A stretch of 64,000 nucleotides of DNA, taken from the NCBI RefSeq assembly GCF_013366925.1, contig NZ_JAALDK010000001.1:1371089-1435088 (forward strand). The letters are read 5' to 3'. Under the pieces are notes generated by a model that did no database searches, was not told where the DNA came from, and was given only the letters and a program-made list of their open reading frames with translations. Position numbers and translations under genes: made by a program. This DNA comes from Paraburkholderia youngii. GTDB taxonomy: Bacteria; Pseudomonadota; Gammaproteobacteria; Burkholderiales; Burkholderiaceae. This document shows, in pieces, positions 18,965-28,128 of the stretch; within the stretch, counting starts at the first letter, position 1; every line of letters begins with the position of its first letter.

Positions 18965-19825
18965 TCAGCCGTACGCGCGCTCACGCATCCACTTCGTCAT
19001 GATCCATTTGTCGCCGGCCAGCACCGGCGCGCCACCGTGCAGCGTCGACGGGTCGAGCTTGCGTTCACCGTTCATGTAGCGGAAATACACCGCGCCGCCC
19101 GCCCGCGCCGCGACCGACAGGCCCGCCGTGGGAAACACCGTCTCTCCGCCGTCCGCGACGTCGTTCAGATAGATGATCAGTGTCGCGACGCGTTGGCCGC
19201 CCTGCGCGGTATGGCTCGCGCTGCCCGGCTGATCGGGCGCGAAGAAGTCGAAATGCGGGCTGTACTCGCCGCGCGTGTCGTAATGAAGCACCTGCAGGCC
19301 TTCGCCGTTTTCGAGCGGCCAGTTCGTCAGGCTCGCGATGCGTCGCTCGATTCGCGCGATCAACCGGTCCTCGCCGCGCCGATACCAGACGCCTTCGCTG
19401 GTCCGGCTGCGGATCACGTCTTCGTGGCCGGTGAGCGGATTGACCGTCGTCGAGCGCTTCAACCGATGCCGCGAGCGTTCGATCAGCTCGGCGCATTCCA
19501 CGGCAGACAGCACGTCGGCGAACACGACCAGCTGCGGGCGCTCACAGCGCAGCAGCACGCGTACGTCGCGGTCAGCGGCGCGGATCAGGTTGCCGCGCGC
19601 GAGCGGCGCAGCGTCGTATCGATAAGGATTGGTGGCGGGATCGGCCACGGTGGCGGGCGCTGGGGGGCCGCACGCGCGCCGGTCGAACGCATGGTGGACC
19701 GCCACACGGGCTTCGCCGTCGGCAAAGCCGGCCTGCACCATCGCGTCGATCATCGAGCCCGGCGTGCAGCCGCGCGCGACATTGCTGCTCAGCCATTCTT
19801 GCCAGGCGGCATCGACGACTCGCAT
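18965..19825 (-). CDS. 2-oxoglutarate/Fe(II) oxygenase, prolyl-4-hydroxylase type
   Basis: 286 aa from the ATG at 19825 (CAGGAAA upstream; an alternative start lies at 19852). The C-terminal P4H-like fold covers about residues 95-282 with iron ligands His191, Asp193 (SPHFDFF) and His263 (LHGGAP), and the 2-oxoglutarate-binding Lys273. The first about 90 residues form a small helical domain of unknown role. Bacterial members hydroxylate proline in proteins or peptides; the substrate here is unknown. Convergent with the GNAT gene with an 8-base gap, and followed on its own strand by nothing related. Confidence 0.9.
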   Translation of the reverse strand: MRVVDAAWQEWLSSNVARGCTPGSMIDAMVQAGFADGEARVAVHHAFDRRACGPPAPATVADPATNPYRYDAAPLARGNLIRAADRDVRVLLRCERPQLVVFADVLSAVECAELIERSRHRLKRSTTVNPLTGHEDVIRSRTSEGVWYRRGEDRLIARIERRIASLTNWPLENGEGLQVLHYDTRGEYSPHFDFFAPDQPGSASHTAQGGQRVATLIIYLNDVADGGETVFPTAGLSVAARAGGAVYFRYMNGERKLDPSTLHGGAPVLAGDKWIMTKWMRERAYG

Positions 19826-19918
19826 AGCGTTTCCTGTGCGGCGGCCCGGCAAGGCGTGCGGGCACGCGCGTGCTTCGATGATAGCAAGCGCGATGCGCGC
19901 GCCGCCGCCCGCACGCGC

Positions 19919-20404
19919 CTAGCCGCGCTCGCGATTCAACTGCCCGCGATAGTGCAGCAGCCCCCGGCGCGCCTGCTGCCTGAGCATCCGCTGCACGAAC
20001 GGCGACCAGCCGAACAGCGTGCCGCGCACGCCCATCGCCTGGCGCATCCACAGCCACAGATCGAAGCGGTCCCGATGCTCGACGATGAGCCCGTCGCGGA
20101 ACACGAAACGCGCTTCGATCCGGTTCACGACGTCGCGCCCGGTCTGGACGAAACGGTAGCGCGCCACCCACTGTGCGCGGCCGGTACGGTCGTCCGCCTC
20201 GATGTCGCTGAAGCTCAGCGTGAAGTCCTGCGCATGCTTGACGAGCATGCGCCACATGTCGCGCACTTCGTCGCCGACCAGCTCGCCGAAGGCGGGGTCG
20301 CTGAAGACGGCGTCGTCGGCATAACAGGCGACCATGGTCTCGGCGTCGCGTTGCTGGAAGGCGGTGTAGAAACGCTCGATCAGTTCGATGTTGGGATGGC
20401 TCAT
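19919..20404 (-). CDS. NTF2-like (SnoaL-type) protein
   Basis: 161 aa from the ATG at 20404 (MSHPNIELIERFYTAFQQRD, the usual start of such folds; a second ATG six codons upstream is possible). A single cone-shaped NTF2 fold with no obvious catalytic signature; conserved FVFRDGLIVEHRDRFDLW. Often called polyketide cyclase-like or limonene-epoxide-hydrolase-like, but the activity cannot be inferred. 93 bases upstream of the prolyl-hydroxylase-like gene on the same strand. Confidence 0.8.
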   Translation of the reverse strand: MSHPNIELIERFYTAFQQRDAETMVACYADDAVFSDPAFGELVGDEVRDMWRMLVKHAQDFTLSFSDIEADDRTGRAQWVARYRFVQTGRDVVNRIEARFVFRDGLIVEHRDRFDLWLWMRQAMGVRGTLFGWSPFVQRMLRQQARRGLLHYRGQLNRERG

Positions 20405-20692
20405 TGATGTCGTGTGGTGCATTGCGGGAGCGCATCACGTGTCATGCACGCGCAGAGTCGCGCCACGCTCCGGAAAAACAGCCCGCGCGCGGCAGGCGGC
20501 GGGCATGGCGCACACGATATAGGAAAACGGTGTGAATGGGGGGCCGGCGCGAGCCGACGACGGCTTTACCCTTGCGATACCGCCGCCTTGAAACGCGCCA
20601 CCTCCGCCCGCCCGGCGAGCCCCCCACACCACCGCCGCCATCGACGCCGCGACGAGCGCCGCCACTCCCAGCGCCGCCGCAATCGTGGCCCT

Positions 20693-21100
20693 TCACGAGC
20701 GGATCAGTTTCACCAGTTCGGCGATCTGCTTCGCGCAGCTTCGCCGCGCCTCTTCCTCGACGTCCCGATACAGCCGGATGATGGTTTCGCCGACCGGCGT
20801 CAGCGTGCAGCCGCCGCCGCTCTGACCGCCCTGCTCCGATTGCGTGGCCGGCGACTTCAGCGAGCGATTCAGCTCGTCGATCAACAGCCACGCGCGCCGG
20901 TATGACATGTCGAGACTCCGCGCCGCCGCCGAGATCGATCCATATTCGCGCACCGCTTCGAGCAGATCGACCTTGCCTGGCCCGAGTGCAACCGCATCGC
21001 CGTTGCGGATGCGCATTCTGAAGCGCACCTCGGGACGCGTGCTGGCGGACTTCGTCGCCGGAGCGGCTCTGCTTTTAGCGGGTTTTGCGGTGTCGGCCAT
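20693..21100 (-). CDS. ModE N-terminal-type winged-helix regulator
   Basis: 135 aa from the ATG at 21100 (an in-frame ATG at 21112 is possible). The winged helix matches the DNA-binding part of ModE: RNGDAVALGPGKVDLLEAVREYGSISAAARSLDMSYRRAWLLID. There is no C-terminal molybdate-binding (MOP) domain, so it is a one-domain form whose signal is unknown. A lysine/alanine-rich tail precedes the fold. It follows the nifQ-like gene by 50 bases on the same strand, which fits a molybdenum-related job. Confidence 0.88.
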   Translation of the reverse strand: MADTAKPAKSRAAPATKSASTRPEVRFRMRIRNGDAVALGPGKVDLLEAVREYGSISAAARSLDMSYRRAWLLIDELNRSLKSPATQSEQGGQSGGGCTLTPVGETIIRLYRDVEEEARRSCAKQIAELVKLIRS

Positions 21101-21150
21101 GCGCGCAAGCATACACGAACGGTTTCGCGCCGACCCCTCAGTGGCGCGCT

Positions 21151-21714
21151 TCAAGGCTGCCGTGCAAAGCAGTACCCGTAGTCTTCGCAGCCCGGGCAAC
21201 CCGGCGCGGGTCCCGGTTGCAGACCCAACCAGATCGCGCATTGCGCGGCGAGGAATTTCTTCCAGCGCAGGTTATCGACGTTGCGCTCGACCAGCGTCGG
21301 GAAGTAGCGCGTGAGCATCCACGTCACTTCATCGCGGCCCGCGAGGCCAAGGTCGCGCCATAGATGATCCGGACGCAAACACGCATGGGCGATGATCGTC
21401 GCGAGACAATGCGCGTCGTCGGGATGGACCGTGCTGCTCGCGCTCGCGACGAGCAGCGCGTGCAGTGCATGGACGAAGCTCGCGTGTTCGCTGGGGACCA
21501 CCGGAAGCGGCAATGCCGGAATGCGCGCACGGACGAAGTGCCTCGCTAGCAGCGCGCGCCATGCATGCGCTTGCAGGCCGAGCAACGCGAGTTCGTTGCG
21601 AGCGTCGCGCGCGGCGATCAGTTTGGCGAACAGACGCGCATCGGCGTCCTCCGGTTCGGTGGACCCGCGTAGCCACGCATGCATGCAGTCGGTCATCAAC
21701 GGATCGTCAGGCAT
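21151..21714 (-). CDS. NifQ-like protein
   Basis: 187 aa. ATG 21714 follows GGAGGAAG, which overlaps the end of nadV, implying translational coupling (7-base gap). NifQ carries molybdenum for nitrogenase cofactor synthesis. The C-terminal family signature is present: LRWKKF at about 149-154 and Cys173-x2-Cys176-x5-Cys182. The first cysteine of the canonical C-x4-C-x2-C-x5-C set is a glycine (168); Cys159 lies 14 residues before Cys173 and could substitute. No nif genes are in the window, and many relatives without nitrogenase carry a similar gene, so a general molybdenum or metal-cluster role is as likely as nitrogen fixation. Confidence 0.8.
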   Translation of the reverse strand: MPDDPLMTDCMHAWLRGSTEPEDADARLFAKLIAARDARNELALLGLQAHAWRALLARHFVRARIPALPLPVVPSEHASFVHALHALLVASASSTVHPDDAHCLATIIAHACLRPDHLWRDLGLAGRDEVTWMLTRYFPTLVERNVDNLRWKKFLAAQCAIWLGLQPGPAPGCPGCEDYGYCFARQP

Positions 21715-21721
21715 GGCTGGG

Positions 21722-23179
21722 TCAAACTTCCTCCGCATAGGCGCGGCCTCGAATCTCGGCCAGCGACGTATCGACCAGCAAGCGGCCCGTATCGAACACC
21801 GTCTCGAGCACTTCGTCCCACTCGCCCGCCACCGTGCGCTCGTCCCACACGATCGGCAACTTGACCGTCCGGTACTCGCCGCTGCCGCAATGGCGCAGCA
21901 ACGTGAGCCGGCCTTTCTTCGAGCGCTTGCCGTGATCCGTGACCGGGTCCTTCGACACATCGTGCCACGTGTCGCCGAGCCGGATCGCGGAGCACTTCAT
22001 CGCGAAGCGCTGCGTATCGCGGTTGATCTTCTGCAACAGCGCGCCGCCCATGCCGAACACGATGTTGTCGGCGGCGAAGCCGGCCTCGTCCATCGCGGCA
22101 AGAATCGCGGGGATCGAATCCGGGTTCACCTCGTCACCCTGGATCACGCGTACGTGGTCGAGCACGCGCCGCCCCTTGCTGTTCGTCTGCGAGCCAAACG
22201 ACGCCTCCAGCGAGCGCAGCGTGTACAGCACGATCGTGCACGGATCGCCGGAATCCGGGCGAATCACCAGCGTGCCGCCGGAATCGAGCACGGCCTGCTT
22301 CAACTCGCCGCCCCATGCGTTCAGCGCGGCGAACAGGTCGTAAGAGTCGGACACCACCGAAACGATCGCGCCCGGCTTGCCGAAGCGGGCGATCATGTTG
22401 CGATACGCGTCGACTTCGCGCTCGCGGCCCCACGCCGTGATCGTGCTGTGCTCGGCCGCCGGCACCGAGAACGCGGCCATGCTGTCGTGGTAGTAGTGAT
22501 TCGCCGCAACCACGCCGAGCACCGTATCCGAGCCCATGAAGCTGACGAGGTGCGCCGCGCCGCCGATCGCGGCCGACTCCGCGCTCGACACGCCGCGCGC
22601 ACCGAAATCGTGCAGTTTGAACGGCAACTGCGAGAGATCGTCGCTGCTTTTCAGCAGAGCTGCGCGGATCGTCTGGCGCAGATGCCAGCTTTGTGTCGCG
22701 ACCGTGATCGGATACCACACGCGCATCAGCATCGTCTCCAGATACGACGCGAGCCAGAACACGTGAGGATCGTCGCATTCGACGGTGACGAGCACGTTGT
22801 GCGTCGGCACGACCGAGCCTTCGGGCACCGCGCGAATCCGCACCGGCAGATGGCCGCCATATTGCTGCACGACGTAGCGCCAGCCCGCTTCGTTGAACGG
22901 CTCGCCGTGCGCGCTGAAGAACGCGCGCGCCTGGTCGATCATCGCGCCGGTGACCGGCCGGCATAGGTATTCCTTCAGCAGCATTTGCAAGCCGAAAAAC
23001 AGCGTGCGCTCGTAACGTCCGCCGCGCGATTCGATATACGAGAACATTGCCGTCGCGTCGGGCGGATATTGTAGAAAGTGCGATGCCTTGTACGAATCCG
23101 TATTCAGAATCGGATTGGACAGGATCGACGCGAGGTCGCTGAAACCCTGCGCGTTTTGCATGGACGGTGCTGCGCTCAC
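21722..23179 (-). CDS. nadV: Nicotinamide phosphoribosyltransferase
   Basis: 485 aa, the size of NAMPT/NadV rather than PncB. It joins nicotinamide and PRPP to form NMN, the two-step NAD salvage route. The N-terminal NTDSYKASHFLQYP and GSDTVLG segments and the catalytic-core region LVIRPDSGDP are typical. No nadM/NUDIX partner is adjacent. It leads an apparent operon with the nifQ-like and modE-like genes on the minus strand, an unexpected combination. Confidence 0.95.
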   Translation of the reverse strand: MSAAPSMQNAQGFSDLASILSNPILNTDSYKASHFLQYPPDATAMFSYIESRGGRYERTLFFGLQMLLKEYLCRPVTGAMIDQARAFFSAHGEPFNEAGWRYVVQQYGGHLPVRIRAVPEGSVVPTHNVLVTVECDDPHVFWLASYLETMLMRVWYPITVATQSWHLRQTIRAALLKSSDDLSQLPFKLHDFGARGVSSAESAAIGGAAHLVSFMGSDTVLGVVAANHYYHDSMAAFSVPAAEHSTITAWGREREVDAYRNMIARFGKPGAIVSVVSDSYDLFAALNAWGGELKQAVLDSGGTLVIRPDSGDPCTIVLYTLRSLEASFGSQTNSKGRRVLDHVRVIQGDEVNPDSIPAILAAMDEAGFAADNIVFGMGGALLQKINRDTQRFAMKCSAIRLGDTWHDVSKDPVTDHGKRSKKGRLTLLRHCGSGEYRTVKLPIVWDERTVAGEWDEVLETVFDTGRLLVDTSLAEIRGRAYAEEV

Positions 23180-23297
23180 GTGATTTTCTCGCTCGAGTGA
23201 CCGGACGGCGCGAGCCGCTCTACCTCTTCAGAATAGGCCGCAGGATGACCCTGCATCTCACCTTACTACGGTATGCGCGATAGCGCTCGTCGTCGGC

Positions 23298-24500
23298 CTA
23301 GACCCCTGGCTTCAATTGCGGCGGCAGATTCGGCCACGTCGCGAGCAGCCGGCCGAGCATGCTTCTGCGGCGCTCCGCACCCGCCGGCCACAGCATGTTC
23401 GCGAGCAGGGTGATGCCTTGCGCGAGCCCGCTGTCGCGCGCGCACGCGACCAGCGGCACGCCGAGGCTCAGCGCCTCGTCGACGTGCCGATCGTCGCGCG
23501 GCAGTTGATGCGCGACCCTTGCGCCGAGCGTGCGTTCGAGCATCGGCAGATTGATCTGCGCATCCTTGTCGTACTGATTGACGACGACCCGCACCTTGCT
23601 GGCCGGATGCCCCAGCTCGCGAAAGATATCGAGCATGCGGCGCGCGCCATGCAGGTACAGCGGGTTCTGCCGCACCACCATGCAGATCGCGTCGCTATGC
23701 GCGAGCGCGCGGATCGTCAACGGATTCAGGCTCGGGCCGACGTCGATCAGCACCGCGTCGTAGCGCTGGCGCACCAGCGTCAGAATCCGCTCGAGTTGGC
23801 CGGGCAGCAGTTCGGCGGCCTTCAGCGGATCGCCGGCGCCGGCGAGCAGATCGAGGTTCGGGCGCACGTGCATCGCGCATGCGTCGAACAGCGCCGCGTC
23901 GAGTTGCTCATTGCGCGAGCACAGATCGGCGAGCGTCATCGGCGGCGGGCGATTCGCCATCAGCAGGCTCGCGTCGGCGAATTGCTGGCTCAGGTCGATC
24001 AGCAGCACGCGCCGCTCACGCCGCGCGGCGAGCGCGCACGCGAGATTGACCGCGATCAGCGTGGTGCCGCTGCCGCCCTTGCTCGACGCGAGGGTGACCA
24101 CGCGCGCGTGGCGCCGCTGGGGCGCGCGACGCCGAGCTTCGATCTGCGCGAGCGCATCGGCGACGGCGTGAGCGTCGAGCGGCCACGACAGCACCTGCCG
24201 CACGCCGACGCGCAGCGCCGCGTCGATCAGCGCGCTGGACGGCGCCGGCGTCACCAGCATGCAATGCAGCGTCGGCGCGCAGGCAAGCGCCTCCTCGACG
24301 CCGTCGAGTCCGCGGACGTTCAGACGGGCGTCGTCGACGATCAGCAGGTCGGCTGTGCGGAGCATGCGCGCGTGGATCGGCAGTTGCCGGGCCGAACCGT
24401 ATGCGGTGTGCAGCCGATAACGCACGCCGCTCTGTTCGAGCCGCACGACGATGCGCTGCGCGTTTTCAATGCTCGCGGCAATCAGGAAGATGTCGATCAT
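23298..24500 (-). CDS. CpaE/TadZ-like MinD-family ATPase
   Basis: 400 aa. A receiver-like N-terminal domain about residues 1-115 (Asp56-Asp57 in LLIVDDARL where a phospho-acceptor could sit) is followed by a ParA/MinD ATPase about 130-380 with the deviant Walker A SSKGGSGTT (Lys141) and the switch segment VLIDVGPSLNPLT. This layout is that of CpaE/TadZ, which positions Tad (Flp) pilus machinery at the pole. No other tad gene is nearby, so it is an orphan copy. A small gene precedes it by 184 bases and a sigma-54 promoter sequence lies further upstream. Confidence 0.88.
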   Translation of the reverse strand: MIDIFLIAASIENAQRIVVRLEQSGVRYRLHTAYGSARQLPIHARMLRTADLLIVDDARLNVRGLDGVEEALACAPTLHCMLVTPAPSSALIDAALRVGVRQVLSWPLDAHAVADALAQIEARRRAPQRRHARVVTLASSKGGSGTTLIAVNLACALAARRERRVLLIDLSQQFADASLLMANRPPPMTLADLCSRNEQLDAALFDACAMHVRPNLDLLAGAGDPLKAAELLPGQLERILTLVRQRYDAVLIDVGPSLNPLTIRALAHSDAICMVVRQNPLYLHGARRMLDIFRELGHPASKVRVVVNQYDKDAQINLPMLERTLGARVAHQLPRDDRHVDEALSLGVPLVACARDSGLAQGITLLANMLWPAGAERRRSMLGRLLATWPNLPPQLKPGV

Positions 24501-24684
24501 GGCAGCTCTGCGGCGCGTGGCGCGTCATGCGCGGGTTTTTATTCAAGTCGTCTGTTCACGATTGACGACGCAGGCTTCGGCGCGAAATCCTTGGCGCGGC
24601 GCTCCTCCGTGAAAACCATCAGCCGGCAAACGGTGTTATCGAATTCCCGTACGGCCGTCGCGAGCCGGTATCGAGCAGCAGGCG

Positions 24685-24954
24685 TCAAACGTCGTCTTCA
24701 TCGTCGTCACGCCGATGCGCCGCGCTGCGTTCAGCGCGCACCGACATCTCGTACAGCCCGTCGCGCAGCACGCCGCGACGGATCTCGGCCTGCGCGCGGC
24801 GCTCGAGCGCCTCGGCGACGACAAGCGTCAGCAGATTGACCGACGAGCCCGCCGCTTGCGCGAAAAAGCGCGCGCGCGACGCCGCGACATACCGCCGGTA
24901 AGTGCGCCCCGTTCCGTCCGAAGCGGCCAGCCTGCGAATCAGTTGTGGTTTCAT
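24685..24954 (-). CDS. Small uncharacterised protein
   Basis: 89 aa from the ATG at 24954. The N-terminal half is basic (MKPQLIRRLAASDGTGRTYRRYVAASRA), the middle is helical and apolar (FFAQAAGSSVNLLTLVVAEALERRAQAEI) and the end is very acidic (DDDEDDV). No recognised domain. Codon use looks genuine. It reads toward the CpaE/TadZ-like gene and is probably cotranscribed. A longer form starting at 25080 is also open. Confidence 0.5.
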   Translation of the reverse strand: MKPQLIRRLAASDGTGRTYRRYVAASRARFFAQAAGSSVNLLTLVVAEALERRAQAEIRRGVLRDGLYEMSVRAERSAAHRRDDDEDDV

Positions 24955-25481
24955 GACAGCCCCCGATGTCGATCGGATTTGCGCCAGGTCACGCCGCTTC
25001 GTCGCAGTGCCCCGGCCGTCGGGCCAGGTTGCCGTGCCCGTGCCAACCCACGGACACGGCCCCTGGTTCACTTCGTACATTCGTCTCTCTGTGGAGACGA
25101 TGGCCTCTCTCCCCGCTTCATCGCGCCGGCCGGTCCTGATCCGGCGCTGCCCCTTCCCTTTGCGGCGCGTCGCTCGCGAATGTTGCCAGCGCGTTGCCTG
25201 TCGTTATCGCCATCCTTTTCGCGTCGTCAGGACAAAAAGTCGAAAAGGAAAAACGGCGAAGTCGATGCCCTTTTGTCGTCCGGTTTTGAATGGCCGTCAT
25301 ACCGGTCCGCCACTCAACCGTTTTTCTCACGTATTTAATAAGGCCCCGCCGCGCTCCCGCAGATACTTGATGGCTTCCCCGACCATGCCTGCGAGTGAGC
25401 TTTTTACCGCCAGTCTTTTTTAATCCGGTTTTCCCCGTACCGTCGACCTGGCTGCAAAACATTTTTCTGTGCAGACCTTAT

Positions 25482-25497
25482 TGCAACGCTTATGCCA
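25482..25497 (-). promoter_or_regulatory. Candidate sigma-54 promoter facing the CpaE-like gene
   Basis: On the minus strand it reads TGGCATAAGCGTTGCA, a near-consensus -24/-12 element. The predicted start near 25471 is about 515 bases before the first likely start codon (24954), so a long leader or an unrecognised small gene must lie between. Confidence 0.6.
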
Positions 25498-25668
25498 ACC
25501 CGCTTAACAAGCGGTAAGGCGCCCGTCAAAGCTTCACGCTGCCGTGAAATCGGTTTGCTTTCGGCGCGGCGCGGGCCTGCCCGATTTTTGGCGCAGCGCG
25601 CATTGATTCGTTTCTGACACGCCAATTCCCCGCGCGCTGGCGGCAAAGCGCGCTCCCCGCCGCCTCCC

Positions 25669-25686
25669 GCCAGCCTCCAGGCTGGC
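25669..25686. promoter_or_regulatory. 18-bp perfect palindrome, possible activator site
   Basis: GCCAGCCT-CC-AGGCTGGC, 8-bp arms. It lies about 170-190 bases upstream of the -24/-12 element at 25482-25497, within enhancer distance. It could also simply be a hairpin. Confidence 0.4.
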
Positions 25687-26280
25687 CGCAAGGCCGGCTA
25701 CACGCGGCTTCGCCGTTCCTCGAGGTTGCAAAAGCGTCCCGCCCGGCACCGCAAAGCGCAGTCGACTCGTGCTGTCCAATCTGTCGCAACTGTGAAACAC
25801 GACTGCTTACGCTTCGTCAGTTTTAGTCACGCCTTAATACCAGGGCAATTGCTACGCAATGTGCGATTCCTCGCATAACCGACCTTGACCGTTTATTCAT
25901 TAGTGATCCGTGTTAATCCGAAAGCCAACACGCATTCCTGATCCATGATTCTTTTATCTGGCGCTTTCAGGCGCTTTCGCTTATCGTTAGGCCATGCGCC
26001 AATCAGAGCGCTTGTATCAGGTCAACGAGGCAAGCCACGGTTCAAGTGGTTTTCACGATTCGGGGATAAAGTCGCCGGGCAGTTTCAGCAATGAACGACA
26101 AGGTCGCCGCCATTGCATGAATCGGTCCGCCATGCAGCGCGTTCCGGTTCGCGCCGCGCTTGCAGTGTCCCTTGTTCGTGTTCGCTGCTGCCGTGAATGC
26201 GTCGCAGCCGGAGTGCAGTAACTGGCCGCCTGAATCTCACAACGCCGCACAGCAGTCCTGAGGATCGAACGGGGGGAATC

Positions 26281-27708
26281 ATGACTACGACTTGCACGCC
26301 GGCCGACGCGGAACGCACCGTTCTGTACGTGGCGAACGCGCCCGACCAGAAACTCGCCGAGTTTCTGGCCGCGTCGGGATGGCAAGCCGTGCACGCAAAA
26401 AGCACGGCCGTGGCCGAACGCATGATCGAACGCGGCAACATCAAGGTTGGTCTCGTTCAGTTGCCCGAAGATTGCACGTCTCAGCAGCTATCCGCGTTCG
26501 CGCTGTGCATGCGCCGCGTCGAGACCAACTGGGTCGCGCAGATCGTGCCGGGCCAGGCCGACAACGAACTGGTCAGCCGTTTCATCCTCGATTACTGCTT
26601 CGACTTCGTCACGCAGCCGTGGCTCAACGAGCGGCTCGTGTTCGCGCTCGGCCACGCTCATGGGCTGTCGAACCTGCGTCAGCCGCGCGTCGCGCCGGAG
26701 CCGTCGGTCGGCCGTCACGGCATGGTCGGTCAATGCGAGCCGATGCAGCAGCTCTACCGGCGCATCGACAAATGCGGCGTGACCGACGCACCCGTGTTCA
26801 TCGCAGGCGAATCGGGCACCGGCAAGGAGCTGACCGCTCGTGCTATTCACGATCGCTCGCCGCGCGCGGGCCGCACGTTCGTCGCGATCAATTGCGCGGC
26901 GATTCCGCCGAGCCTGTTGCAGGCCGAACTGTTCGGCCATGAGCGCGGCGCATTTACCGGCGCGCTGCAACGCAAGATCGGCCGCATCGAGAGTGCGCAT
27001 GAAGGCACGCTGTTTCTCGACGAAATCGGCGACATGCCGCACGAATGTCAGGCGGTGCTGCTGCGCTTCCTGCAGGAAGGCACGATCGAGCGGCTTGGCG
27101 GCAACGGTCCGATCAGCGTCGACGTGCGCGTGATCTCGGCCACGCACGTCGACCTGGAGCGCGCCGTCGAGGACGGCCGTTTCCGCTCAGACCTCTATCA
27201 CCGGCTGTGCGTGCTGCGACTCGTCGAGCCGCCGCTGCGCGAGCGCGGCGGCGACATCAAGCTGCTCGCCAATTACGCGCTCAGCATGTACAAGCAGGAC
27301 GGCGCGCGCAAGCTGCGCGGGCTGTCGAGCGACGCGATCGTCGCCATGTCGAACTATCCGTGGCCCGGCAACGTGCGCGAGCTGATCAACTGCGTGCGCC
27401 GCGCGGTCGTGATGAGCGAGGGCCGCTTCATCACGGCGAGCGACCTGGGCCTGCCCGAGGCCGACAATGGCCCGGCGGTCACGCTCGCGGAAATCCGCAG
27501 CAAGGCCGAAAAGGATGCGATCGAGAACGCGCTGCTGCGACACGGCTACAAGCTGTCCGATGCGGCCGCCGAACTCGGCATTTCGCGCGCGACGCTGTAC
27601 CGGCTGATGCACGCGAACCGGCTGCATCAGGAGCCACCCGGACGCGGCGCGAGCAGCGGTCCCGATGCCGGCGACGAAGCCGAGCGCCAGACTTCGTCGT
27701 TGGCATGA
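26281..27708 (+). CDS. VpsR-like sigma-54-interacting transcriptional activator
   Basis: 475 aa. ATG 26281 follows a GGGGGGAA site. The N-terminal domain (about residues 10-130) resembles a receiver but lacks a clear phospho-acceptor acidic pocket, as in the VpsR group of c-di-GMP-responsive exopolysaccharide regulators. The AAA+ domain has Walker A GESGTGKE (176-183) and an intact GAFTGA loop (223-228), so contact with sigma-54 is expected. The C-terminal Fis helix-turn-helix is [19 protein letters not shown]. Burkholderia relatives control polysaccharide and biofilm genes. It is divergent from the CpaE-like gene and is one of two sigma-54 activators in the window; whether it drives the stress genes further right is unknown. 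Confidence 0.88.
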   Translation: MTTTCTPADAERTVLYVANAPDQKLAEFLAASGWQAVHAKSTAVAERMIERGNIKVGLVQLPEDCTSQQLSAFALCMRRVETNWVAQIVPGQADNELVSRFILDYCFDFVTQPWLNERLVFALGHAHGLSNLRQPRVAPEPSVGRHGMVGQCEPMQQLYRRIDKCGVTDAPVFIAGESGTGKELTARAIHDRSPRAGRTFVAINCAAIPPSLLQAELFGHERGAFTGALQRKIGRIESAHEGTLFLDEIGDMPHECQAVLLRFLQEGTIERLGGNGPISVDVRVISATHVDLERAVEDGRFRSDLYHRLCVLRLVEPPLRERGGDIKLLANYALSMYKQDGARKLRGLSSDAIVAMSNYPWPGNVRELINCVRRAVVMSEGRFITASDLGLPEADNGPAVTLAEIRSKAEKDAIENALLRHGYKLSDAAAELGISRATLYRLMHANRLHQEPPGRGASSGPDAGDEAERQTSSLA

Positions 27709-28128
27709 GCGCGGATTTAAGCGTTTTTTTTGCAGTGAACGCTTAGCAGCGCATGGTGACAGCAATTGGTCGATGAAGACTCACAAGCGCTCTGCTTGCC
27801 GCTAGCGTAGTCATACGGCGCGTCCCCGCGTCACCGCCAGCATTGCCACCCGGCAAGCGGCCTCCTACCCCTTGCGCCGCCTCGCCCACGGGGCCTTCCG
27901 GACAGGCTTTCTGCCGACTTCGCCGGGCCTGCCGGCCATCATCGGCTATGCTATCGGCTCAACGCCCCATCCGGCGAGCGCCGCCCTCGCGGCCCTTTCG
28001 CCCGTCCGGCGGGCCTCCGCCGCAGGAACTTCAGCGCCCGAACCCGTGTCCGTCCGGGGTCGCCCCGCTGAAACAGCCCTGCGTTCCGGCACAATCGTCC
28101 GCCCTGGCTTCGTCCCGCTCTACATCCC
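27709..28128. other. Intergenic region before the MscS channel gene
   Basis: 420 bases without a convincing gene. An inverted repeat TAAGCGTT (27718-27725) / AACGCTTA (27738-27745) follows the activator gene, with the T run in its loop rather than after it. I see no clear promoter for the channel gene. Confidence 0.45.

Larger units (their letters stand above)
24955..26280. other. 1.3-kb mostly non-coding region between the CpaE-like and VpsR-like genes
   Basis: Noticeably richer in A and T than the flanks. No reading frame has convincing codon use. It contains a sigma-54 promoter on the minus strand (25482-25497), an 18-bp palindrome (25669-25686), a 7-bp hairpin TCGTCTC/GAGACGA (25081-25100), and a weaker -24/-12-like word at 25030-25045 (TGGCACG, then CGGCA). 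It probably serves as control DNA for the two flanking genes. Confidence 0.55.

Noticed and set aside
20435..20665. Small minus-strand frame (76 codons) after the ModE-like gene
   Set aside because: Gly/Ala/Arg-rich, no ribosome site, no similarity; the 20405-20692 stretch is better left as non-coding.
25030..25045. Second sigma-54-like word before the small gene at 24685-24954
   Set aside because: The -24 part is perfect (TGGCACG) but the -12 part is CGGCA; kept only as a remark.
25118..25800. Several 85-115 codon minus-strand frames in the 1.3-kb region
   Set aside because: Composition is basic and irregular, frames overlap each other, codon use is not like neighbours; I looked for a Flp pilin and found none.
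27718..27745. Inverted repeat after the VpsR-like gene
   Set aside because: The T run is in the loop and not behind the stem, so it is not called a terminator.
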